Shown here in pieces: positions 1 to 4,470 of a stretch of 6,889 bases of DNA. Location: positions 1-6,889 of the forward strand of contig PMLN01000102.1 in assembly GCA_003158885.1 (NCBI GenBank), written 5' to 3'. Source of the stretch: Anaerolineae bacterium. Lineage in GTDB: Bacteria > Chloroflexota > Anaerolineae > Anaerolineales > Villigracilaceae. The notes below the pieces were generated by a model, which was not told the origin of the DNA, did no database searches, and saw nothing but the letters and a program-made list of their open reading frames with translations. The translations under genes were made by a program, and so were the position numbers. Each line of letters begins with the position of its first letter. Position 1 is the first letter of the stretch.

Positions 1-1
1 G

Positions 2-124
2 CTCGTAGTACTTTGGTTATTGGGCTTTATTCTCTTCCACGTCACCAGTTGGCTGATTCACCTTCTGCTGGTGGTGGCATTGATCGTTATCTTGATTAAC
101 CTGTTGAGAGGTCGTAGTAGGTAA
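2..124 (+). CDS. lmo0937-type small membrane protein, 3' end
   Basis: The frame beginning at base 2 reads 40 codons to a TAA at 122-124 with no start in the window, so the gene is cut at its 5' end. The peptide runs from VLWLLGFILF through VTSWLIHLLL to a basic end, NLLRGRSR. Two hydrophobic helices with a short polar break (HVTSW) and an Arg-rich tail match the lmo0937 family of roughly 50-residue bacterial membrane proteins, whose function is unknown. Only about ten N-terminal residues should be missing. It would sit in the cytoplasmic membrane. The family is often found in stress-related settings, but nothing here shows its regulation. Recognition is by overall pattern, not by a catalytic motif. 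Confidence 0.75.
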   Translation, partial: LVVLWLLGFILFHVTSWLIHLLLVVALIVILINLLRGRSR

Positions 125-576
125 ATCCGATCGAGATCGAGCTTCGGAATGAGCACAAGTTAAGCCCTGCCATACCTGGGCATCAAATGAGCAAGGGAAA
201 TTACACAACGAGAAAACCGTCTCCTGTGTTCTGCTGGCTTCCAAGTGCAATGGCTGACTGCCAATTGGATATATAGCCCGCTGTGCGAATAGCAGCAGTT
301 GTGCTATTGCTAAATGCTTGCTGATCAGTTCCTGAGGAGCATAGTTTTGGGCAACTTGAGCCCCATTGGCATCTTCGATAAAAAAACCCAAATAACCATC
401 TCAGCTACGATTTCAATAGTTTTCGGTTGTGGAAATCAAAACATCAGCCTCGTACAAGTAAGCTGTAGTCTGCGACCGCGACCCCGAAGGGAACAGCCAG
501 GATAAGCCATCTAAGGCACGCGAGGCGGAGGCAACTGTCAGACGGGTGCTCGTGCATTCATGCGCGCTTATAGAGA
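125..576. other. gene-poor stretch with no supported gene
   Basis: No open frame here has both a credible start and a recognisable protein. A minus-strand frame (391 down to 17, TTG start) encodes residues resembling the small phage-type proteins that contain IxDANGxxVA followed by a helix, but it runs antisense through the lmo0937 gene and has no clear ribosome site. The plus frame 470-597 is open but has no start. No tRNA, rRNA or good rho-independent terminator is visible. I read it as decayed DNA between the membrane protein gene and the fumarase remnant. Confidence 0.5.
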
Positions 577-924
577 ATGCCGATCGCGGCGCATAACCTG
601 TTCGAGATGATGCAGGTGACGATCGGGGCAGTGAAGGGCTTGACGGCGAACCGAGAGAAAGCGGAAGGCTGGCTATCGAAGAATGCAATCGTGGTGACGG
701 CGCTCAACCCCATCATCGGGTATTCGCAGGGCGCGGGACTGGTGAAGGAAGCGCTGGCAAAGAATGCTTCGATCCGCGAGCTGGCAATCGAGAAGGCGAA
801 GGCGGGATTGCTGAAACATAGGGATGAGGACCGAGCGGTTACGGTGGAAGAGATCGATTCAGCGCTGTCGGATCTGCGCAAGTTGACGGAGGGAGGGATC
901 GCGGGAGGTGGGGGTGGAGGATAG
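577..924 (+). pseudogene. class II fumarase/aspartase remnant, C-terminal part only
   Basis: The 115-residue frame begins MPIAAHNLFEMM and contains NAIVVTALNPIIGY, the well-conserved C-terminal signature of the fumarase C / aspartate ammonia-lyase family, followed by the helix pair of the small C-terminal domain and an LTEGG end. Full proteins are about 460 residues, and the MPIAAHN stretch normally lies about 100 residues before the C-terminus. The catalytic serine loop and the HPN and SSxMPxKxN regions are therefore absent. An in-frame TAG sits at 571-573, directly before the apparent ATG, and no other upstream frame continues the homology, so the first three quarters have been lost. The ATG is really an internal Met and there is no Shine-Dalgarno. 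The Gly run at the end (GGGGGG) is unusual and merges into G-rich repeat DNA. Fumarase and aspartase cannot be told apart from this part alone. Confidence 0.85.
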
Positions 925-933
925 GGGAAATGG

Positions 934-1003
934 GGAAATCGATATTGGATATTCGATATTCGAGAATGGAGGATGGGAAATGGGGAATCGGGAATTGTTA
1001 ATG
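934..1003. repeat. degenerate 7-bp tandem repeat, about ten units
   Basis: Reading in steps of seven from 934 gives ggaaatc, gatattg, gatattc, gatattc, gagaatg, gaggatg, ggaaatg, gggaatc, gggaatt, gttaatg. Position 1 is G and position 6 is T in all ten units, and position 7 is mostly G or C. The consensus is roughly G-R-N-R-W-T-S. The tract starts 10 bp after the fumarase remnant stops. Heptanucleotide tandem repeats of this kind (STRRs) were first described in filamentous cyanobacteria. No function is known here. Confidence 0.7.
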
Positions 1004-1120
1004 GAGGAACGAAGACGAGGAAGGGGGTGATACGCCCGAGGTAAAGGGCTATTCGAACATTATTATCCACGACCCTCAAAGAACGAGGGCAAACGTTCAG
1101 GTAGATTCACGAAGAGAAAA

Positions 1121-1270
1121 ATGGACCTGAACGAAGATGCGTTGCACCTGACGGGGAAGCCAAGCCGTTTAATTAAATTGAGAAAAGCCATCGAGAGGAT
1201 GCGTGCCGACAAACAGAGTGCGACGCATCGGTTAGCAAGTTCAGAATACAGCTTGCAAACCCATAAATGA
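1121..1270 (+). CDS. hypothetical 49-aa basic protein (doubtful)
   Basis: ATG at 1121 opens 49 codons ending TGA at 1268-1270. The product is basic and helical, with a core TGKPSRLIKLRKAIERMRAD, and has no cysteines or membrane segment. A weak GAAGAG (1111-1116) lies 4 nt before the ATG. The same frame stays open upstream from a stop at 1028-1030 without another convincing start, so this may be the tail of a longer decayed gene. I do not recognise the family. The frame ends just before the AT-rich control region of the regulator gene. It could be chance coding in a decayed region. Confidence 0.3.
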   Translation: MDLNEDALHLTGKPSRLIKLRKAIERMRADKQSATHRLASSEYSLQTHK

Positions 1271-1275
1271 GGCGG

Positions 1276-1301
1276 TTTAATCATTAAATAAAACATTAAA
1301 T
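1276..1301. promoter_or_regulatory. AT-rich palindrome and paired CATTAAAT repeats upstream of the promoter
   Basis: TTTAAT-C-ATTAAA (1276-1288) is a perfect 13-bp palindrome. CATTAAAT occurs twice, at 1282-1289 and 1294-1301, a 12-bp step, directly upstream of the -35 box at 1313. The position suits an UP element or a regulator binding site, but AT-rich DNA forms such repeats easily. Confidence 0.35.
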
Positions 1302-1312
1302 TAGTATAATAG

Positions 1313-1341
1313 TTGATTTTTTAGTTTTTTTGTACTATAAT
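1313..1341 (+). promoter_or_regulatory. sigma-70-type promoter for the regulator gene/operon
   Basis: TTGATT at 1313-1318 and a perfect TATAAT at 1336-1341 are separated by exactly 17 bp. Transcription would start near 1348, leaving a leader of about 40 nt before the ATG at 1387. The surrounding DNA is much more AT-rich than the flanking genes. This is the best promoter match in the window and may serve the downstream operon as well as the regulator. Confidence 0.75.
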
Positions 1342-1349
1342 ATTAGTAC
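1332..1349. promoter_or_regulatory. inverted repeat overlapping the -10 box, candidate operator
   Basis: GTACTA (1332-1337), a 6-bp spacer and TAGTAC (1344-1349) form a perfect inverted repeat that spans the -10 hexamer. A protein bound here would block RNA polymerase. The adjacent gene encodes an XRE-type regulator, and such proteins commonly repress their own promoters through short inverted repeats, so autoregulation is a reasonable inference. A further TAGTA half-site lies at 1302-1306. Confidence 0.5.
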
Positions 1350-1386
1350 GTTATATGAATAACCTTCATTTCTCAATGGAGAAACT

Positions 1387-2034
1387 ATGCCTCGCAAAAA
1401 AAGTAAGGTTCTGAAACAGAGCAATCCATCTACAGCTAAAGAGGATAATGAAGAAATCAGTGTTGGCCGGCATCTACGCAGCATTCGAGCGTTGCGAGGG
1501 TTGTCCATGCGCGCGCTTGCAGAGGCTAGCGGCTTGAATGTTAATACACTCAGTTTGATCGAAAATAATAGAACATCGCCAAGTGTGAGCACTTTACAAC
1601 AATTGGCTACAACGCTAAAGGTTCCCCTAACCTCCTTTTTTGAAGCCGAAGTTCCTCATCGAAATATTGTATTTCAGAAAGCCGGACAGCGGCCCCGTGC
1701 CGACTTTTCCCATGGAATGATGGAAGACTTGGGCGCTGGGATAACCTTGAGAGGCGGTCAACCCTTGATTGTTGTTCTGGAACCACAAGCTGATAGCGGG
1801 CCAACGCCAATCGTCCACACCGGCCACGAATTCGTTTACTGTTTGGATGGGCAGTTGACTTATATCATCGAAGGACAGAATTATTTATTGGAACCAGGAG
1901 ACAGTTTGATCTTTGAAGCCCACCTGCCACATCGGTGGGGAAATCTTGGCGATACCCCCACACGCTCCTTGCTGATTATCTGTCCCACCGATGAAAACGA
2001 TCATCCTACTGAGAGACACTTTTCATCCCAGTAA
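1387..2034 (+). CDS. XRE-family transcriptional regulator with C-terminal cupin domain
   Basis: The 215-residue protein has a basic N-terminal tail (1-25), a helix-turn-helix domain at about 26-85 (VGRHLRSIRALRGLSMRALA followed by SGLNVNTLSLIENNRTSPS, the standard XRE pattern), and a cupin barrel at about 125-200. The cupin carries H144, E148 and H182 (HTGHEFV and PHRWGN), the usual places for metal or ligand contacts in this family. HTH-cupin proteins are cytoplasmic DNA-binding regulators whose cupin senses a small molecule or metal. The ligand here cannot be read from the sequence. The ATG at 1387 has GGAGAA at 1378-1383. It is the first gene of the cluster, behind a strong promoter with an operator-like inverted repeat, and 39 bp separate it from the cytochrome gene. 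It probably controls itself and the genes downstream. Confidence 0.9.
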   Translation: MPRKKSKVLKQSNPSTAKEDNEEISVGRHLRSIRALRGLSMRALAEASGLNVNTLSLIENNRTSPSVSTLQQLATTLKVPLTSFFEAEVPHRNIVFQKAGQRPRADFSHGMMEDLGAGITLRGGQPLIVVLEPQADSGPTPIVHTGHEFVYCLDGQLTYIIEGQNYLLEPGDSLIFEAHLPHRWGNLGDTPTRSLLIICPTDENDHPTERHFSSQ

Positions 2035-2036
2035 AA

Positions 2037-2052
2037 ATGGCGCTATCGCCAT
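2037..2052 (+). promoter_or_regulatory. short hairpin between regulator and cytochrome genes
   Basis: ATGGCG and CGCCAT pair around a 4-nt loop, starting 3 nt after the regulator stop codon. There is no following U-run, so it is not a convincing terminator. It could slow transcription, protect an mRNA end, or be chance. Confidence 0.3.
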
Positions 2053-2073
2053 CGTTTGGAAAGGAGTTGTGCT

Positions 2074-2640
2074 ATGTCTGCCAAAAGATCCTTGATCGTG
2101 GTTATAACGGGAACCGTTTTGCTCCTCATCAGCCTGTTTTTCTTGCGGCTGCCATCTCCGGTGTCTGCCCAATGTGAAAACCCGCCCCCATCCTCATGCA
2201 CGACTTGTCATACGCAGCAAGACCCGGTGGCTGACAAAGGCGCATGGCACAGCAGTCATGCCGCTATGGATATCTGCATCAATTGCCATGGCGGCAATGG
2301 CACCGCCGCGGATAAAAATCTGGCGCACCAGGGCATGGCAGCGCAACCGTTGAGCGACATATACACCGATTGCCATAGCTGTCACCCAGATTATGTTAAT
2401 CGGGCTGTGCCTTACGCAGCAACGTTGCAGGTTACCCCCTCCAGTTGTGCCACACCCACTCCCGCTGTCTTCGGCCGCGTATCCAGCAGCCTGCCCCCGA
2501 ATGGCATGGTGATGTCTTCCAATGAGGTGGGCGCTTCTGCTGCCGCTCAGATTTTCCTGTTCGTTGCGGGCGGGTTGACGCTTCTGGTGCTATTTTGCAT
2601 CGGAGCCTGTTGGCTGGGCGAGCACCGCGTGAAAGGCTAG
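2074..2640 (+). CDS. membrane-anchored triheme c-type cytochrome
   Basis: From the ATG at 2074 the protein is 188 residues. That start has GGAAAGGAG at 2058-2066; an in-frame TTG at 2056 lies upstream of this ribosome site and is rejected. A signal peptide or anchor covers about residues 7-28, with a possible AxA-like cleavage at VSA/QC (32/33). Three CxxCH heme c sites follow: C42-H46 (CTTCH), C68-H72 (CINCH) and C100-H104 (CHSCH). H59, H62 and H85 are candidate distal ligands. Residues 120-150 are Pro/Ser-rich, and a hydrophobic helix at about 159-182 with C175 and C179 anchors the C-terminus. The heme domain should face the exterior or periplasm. It resembles small cytochrome c3/NapC-type multiheme proteins but is not a close textbook member. 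The next genes encode a small membrane protein and a NifX-like protein, so it may carry electrons for that module. Its redox partners are unknown. Confidence 0.88.
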   Translation: MSAKRSLIVVITGTVLLLISLFFLRLPSPVSAQCENPPPSSCTTCHTQQDPVADKGAWHSSHAAMDICINCHGGNGTAADKNLAHQGMAAQPLSDIYTDCHSCHPDYVNRAVPYAATLQVTPSSCATPTPAVFGRVSSSLPPNGMVMSSNEVGASAAAQIFLFVAGGLTLLVLFCIGACWLGEHRVKG

Positions 2641-2661
2641 ATCGCGGTGAAAAGGTGAGAC

Positions 2662-2877
2662 ATGAAAAGCTGGAAGCTGGTTTTGGCAGGGCTGCCCTTG
2701 GTGCTGGCCTGTATGCTTCCCACGCTTGCCTCGTTTATGGCCGCCTTCTACGAGCGGGTGGCGCGCGTCATCACCTTGATCCTCTCGACGGAAATCCTTA
2801 CGCCGGCCTTTATCTTTGGCTTGGTGTTGGTTGTTTATTTCACTTCTAAATCACGCACATGGAGATACCTACAATGA
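2662..2877 (+). CDS. hypothetical 71-aa membrane protein with two helices
   Basis: ATG at 2662 follows AAAAGGTGAG, a good ribosome site, 21 bp after the cytochrome stop. The product has two hydrophobic segments, about residues 6-29 and 36-60, and a basic end (SKSRTWRYLQ). The connecting stretch (AAFYERVAR) is short and polar. I do not recognise a family and there are no cysteine or histidine motifs. Its TGA overlaps the ATG of the NifX-like gene (ATGA at 2874-2877), so the two are probably translationally coupled. Its place between a membrane cytochrome and a soluble cofactor-binding protein suggests a small subunit or docking partner, but this is inferred from position only. Confidence 0.75.
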   Translation: MKSWKLVLAGLPLVLACMLPTLASFMAAFYERVARVITLILSTEILTPAFIFGLVLVVYFTSKSRTWRYLQ

Positions 2878-3272
2878 AAATCGCAGCAATCACAGATGAT
2901 GGCAAGACCATCAGTCAGCACTTCGGACGCGCACCCTACTATCTGGTAGTCACGCTTGAAAACGGCGAAATCGTCAACCGCGAACTGCGTAATAAGCTCG
3001 GCCATGCTCAGTTCGCAGACCAGCCTCACTCTCTGGAGATTCCCGGCCAACCGCATGGCATGGATGCCGCTTCGCACAACAAGCACGTGCAGATGGCCGA
3101 GGCAATTGCCGACTGTGAGGCGCTCCTGTGCCGCGGCATGGGCACGGGTGCCTATGAAAGTATGAAAGCACTCAACATACGCCCGGTGGTCACGGATCTG
3201 CCTGGCATAGAGGAAGCCGTTATGGCATATGCAAACGGGCAGATTGTAGATCATACGGAACGCCTGGACTGA
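2874..3272 (+). CDS. NifX/NifB-like dinitrogenase iron-molybdenum cofactor-binding protein (copy 1)
   Basis: The 132-residue protein begins MKIAAITDDGKTISQHFGRA and has the NifX-like (DiNase cofactor-biosynthesis, MTH1175-type) fold signature: an N-terminal strand with DDG, the S-x-H-F-G motif (H16) at residues 14-18, and DCEALLCRGMGTGA at about 80-93. C81 and C86 and a His-rich loop (H52, H61, H68, H71) could bind metal. Family members bind iron-sulfur or Fe-Mo clusters in the cytoplasm and occur in many bacteria and archaea that lack nitrogenase. An ATG at 2859 is also in frame, but the GGAGA at 2861-2865 sits 8 nt before the ATG at 2874, which also matches the family N-terminus and overlaps the preceding stop. 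A second copy lies at 3993 and a fused third in the transporter. Confidence 0.92.
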   Translation: MKIAAITDDGKTISQHFGRAPYYLVVTLENGEIVNRELRNKLGHAQFADQPHSLEIPGQPHGMDAASHNKHVQMAEAIADCEALLCRGMGTGAYESMKALNIRPVVTDLPGIEEAVMAYANGQIVDHTERLD

Positions 3273-3293
3273 GGCTCTTTGAACCAATCCGGT

Positions 3294-3307
3294 TAACCAG
3301 TAGGCGC
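3294..3307 (+). repeat. short repeat, copy 1 (TAACCAGTAGGCGC)
   Basis: This 14-mer differs at one base from the sequence at 3866-3879. Both copies follow a TTGAAC (3279-3284 here) with a gap of 9 nt here and 8 nt in the other copy. Both lie just after or inside gene-poor gaps. Confidence 0.4.
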
Positions 3308-3315
3308 AAGGATAA

Positions 3316-3483
3316 CGTAGTGCCATCATAAGCTGGTTTCGGAAATCAAATCTTATTAGCGAAGGAGACTCCGGCGGCAAGGAAGCCACCCCGGCCGGTT
3401 GGGAGTCCGGCAAGCTCACTCTCAAGCCTGGTCCGGATCTGGTCGGTAAGGTGTGGGAGGTCTGGAAGCCGGATATGGAGTAG
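3316..3483 (+). pseudogene. orphan coding tail, unidentified
   Basis: The frame is open from 3316 to a TAG at 3481-3483 and has no usable start. TAA and TAG close it upstream. The last 40 codons read like real protein (KEATPAGWESGKLTLKPGPD, then VWEVWKPDME) and the composition is that of a gene, with three Trp in a compact C-terminal segment. A GAAGGAG lies at 3361-3367 with no ATG after it. I take it as the surviving 3' end of a gene otherwise lost between the first NifX-like gene and the zinc-ribbon gene. I do not recognise the family. Confidence 0.45.
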
Positions 3484-3528
3484 GTGTTTCAAAGCAATGG
3501 GCAATAGCTGCCCAAAAAGGAGCTGATC

Positions 3529-3756
3529 ATGTTCAACTTTCGTAATCAGTTTGGAAAAAAGCCCAATGAAAATGGCCTTGGTTCAGGCCGCGGCGCAGGG
3601 CAGGGACGAGGCAGAAGTGGCGGGAACAAACCCGGATCGGGGCCGGGTGGAAATTGTATCTGTCCGAAATGCGGACACAAGGAGCCGCATGAGGCCGGCC
3701 AGGCTTGCCTTGATCGCCTGTGTCCCAAATGTGGGACGAAGATGGTCCGCGAGTGA
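3529..3756 (+). CDS. small Gly-rich zinc-ribbon protein
   Basis: The ATG at 3529 has AAAAAGGAG at 3514-3522. The 75-residue product starts FNFRNQFGKK, has a Gly/Arg/Ser-rich linker (about 17-41) and ends in a four-cysteine knuckle pair: C45-PK-C48 and C65-PK-C68, with extra C43 and C60. Two CPKCG motifs separated by a short spacer and a final MVRE are typical of small zinc-ribbon or rubredoxin-like proteins found beside NifX-like genes in anaerobes. Zinc or iron binding is likely; the role is unknown. It lies between the two NifX-like genes and may be a chaperone or metal-handing partner. A frame-shifted 73-aa open frame at 3551-3772 is only its shadow. Confidence 0.82.
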   Translation: MFNFRNQFGKKPNENGLGSGRGAGQGRGRSGGNKPGSGPGGNCICPKCGHKEPHEAGQACLDRLCPKCGTKMVRE

Positions 3757-3992
3757 TCCGGCGGACAAATGACCTGTGTTTCTGCTTGTCAAAGTGGCGT
3801 TTTATCAGGATTGACCTGCTGTTAATTTGAAAGGAAACTGTCATGAGTGCATTGAACTGGCTGCATAACCAGTAAGCGCGGCGCGCCATCCTGGCAGCCC
3901 GTTGCCAATGTTCTGAAACGCGGCAGAAATAGATGTTATGAAATCCTCCGGCTGCCGGCTGGGCTGGAGAAATGGAGCTTAAGTTAAATCAA
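3757..3992 (+). other. gap between zinc-ribbon and second NifX-like gene
   Basis: About 236 bp hold no convincing gene. A 10-codon ORF (3843-3875, MSALNWLHNQ) follows AAAGGAAA, a good ribosome site, and could be a leader peptide or the broken start of a lost gene. A different frame stays open from 3856 to TAA at 3987 with no start. A short hairpin, CCGGC-T-GCCGG, lies near 3948-3958. No promoter is clear. Confidence 0.45.
3866..3879 (+). repeat. short repeat, copy 2 (TAACCAGTAAGCGC)
   Basis: This is the partner of 3294-3307, with 13 of 14 bases identical and preceded by TTGAAC at 3852-3857. It covers the stop codon of the 10-codon ORF at 3843. Confidence 0.4.
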
Positions 3993-4376
3993 ATGAAAAA
4001 GATTGCTTTCCCCACCGACGATGGCGAAACCATCAGCCGCCATCTTGGCGAATCTCAATTTTATCTGGTTGCCCTTTTGGACGATGCAGGAAATATAACC
4101 TTTGAGAGGCGCGAGAAACCCCGCCGTACTCACCTCAGGGAAGGGTCTGAACATGAACAAGAGGGCGACCATACCCAGCGCGGACCGGCCCTGTTCACCC
4201 CGATCCTCGATTGCCAGGTCCTGATCTCAGGCGGCTTGGGACAACCCGCCTATGACCATGCCCTGGCGCAAGGGCTGGAGGTGATTCTTCCGGCGCAGAA
4301 GAATATCACAGATGCTCTGGATGCCTACCGCGCGGGTGCGTTGGTCTCAGACATGCGGCGCGTACATAAACATTAG
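3993..4376 (+). CDS. NifX/NifB-like cofactor-binding protein (copy 2)
   Basis: From the ATG at 3993 the protein is 127 residues, beginning MKKIAFPTDDGETISRHLGE, which aligns with copy 1 (MKIAAITDDGKTISQHFGRA). It keeps DDG and S-R-H-L-G (H17), and has DCQVLISGGLGQPAYDHA at about 73-90 with a single Cys (C74). An Arg/His/Glu-rich loop (residues 39-64) replaces the equivalent loop of copy 1. An in-frame ATG at 3972 would add seven residues, but GGAGA lies only 1 nt before it; the GGAG at 3974-3977 is 15 nt before 3993. The start is therefore uncertain, and I follow the family N-terminus. The TAG stop is followed in the same frame by 22 more codons with a CPKCG motif (see findings). It probably binds a metal cluster in the cytoplasm together with the other copies. 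Confidence 0.88.
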   Translation: MKKIAFPTDDGETISRHLGESQFYLVALLDDAGNITFERREKPRRTHLREGSEHEQEGDHTQRGPALFTPILDCQVLISGGLGQPAYDHALAQGLEVILPAQKNITDALDAYRAGALVSDMRRVHKH

Positions 4377-4445
4377 TCTACGTTTCGCATAAGACAGGTA
4401 ATCTTTGCAAGAATATGGGCCTGCCCGAAATGTGGATTGAAATAA
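4377..4445 (+). pseudogene. in-frame extension after the NifX-like stop, with CPKCG remnant
   Basis: Directly after the TAG at 4374-4376, the same frame stays open for 22 codons to a TAA at 4443-4445, ending IWACPKCGLK. CPKCG is one half of a zinc knuckle and resembles the second knuckle of the protein at 3529 (LCPKCGTK). It is either the tail of the NifX-like protein cut off by an amber mutation, or the 3' stub of a lost zinc-ribbon gene. There is no start codon of its own. Confidence 0.4.
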
Positions 4446-4470
4446 TTTGCGCGTGAAAGGTTGTATATAA

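Noticed and set aside
125..148. TCCGA...TCGGA inverted repeat after the lmo0937 gene as a terminator
   Set aside because: The 5-bp arms are separated by 13 nt and there is no following T-run.
558..1079. 173-aa minus-strand open frame
   Set aside because: It is antisense to the fumarase remnant and the heptamer tract. Its Pro-rich composition is what G-rich DNA gives on the opposite strand, and it has no ribosome site.
2037..2052. Hairpin as a rho-independent terminator after the regulator
   Set aside because: The stem is only 6 bp and no U-run follows it.
2595..2849. 84-aa + frame across the cytochrome end and the small membrane gene
   Set aside because: It is out of frame with both genes, has no ribosome site, and the 2662 frame has a strong one.
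2835..3425. 196-aa minus-strand open frame
   Set aside because: It lies opposite the first NifX-like gene, whose family motifs, ribosome site and coupled start are clear on the + strand.
3551..3772. 73-aa + frame overlapping the zinc-ribbon gene
   Set aside because: It is a frame-shifted shadow; the 3529 frame has the cysteine motifs and a good ribosome site.
2874..4376. Nitrogen fixation (nif) cluster
   Set aside because: Only NifX-like domains are present; there are no nifHDK or nifEN genes, and these domains are common in non-fixing anaerobes.
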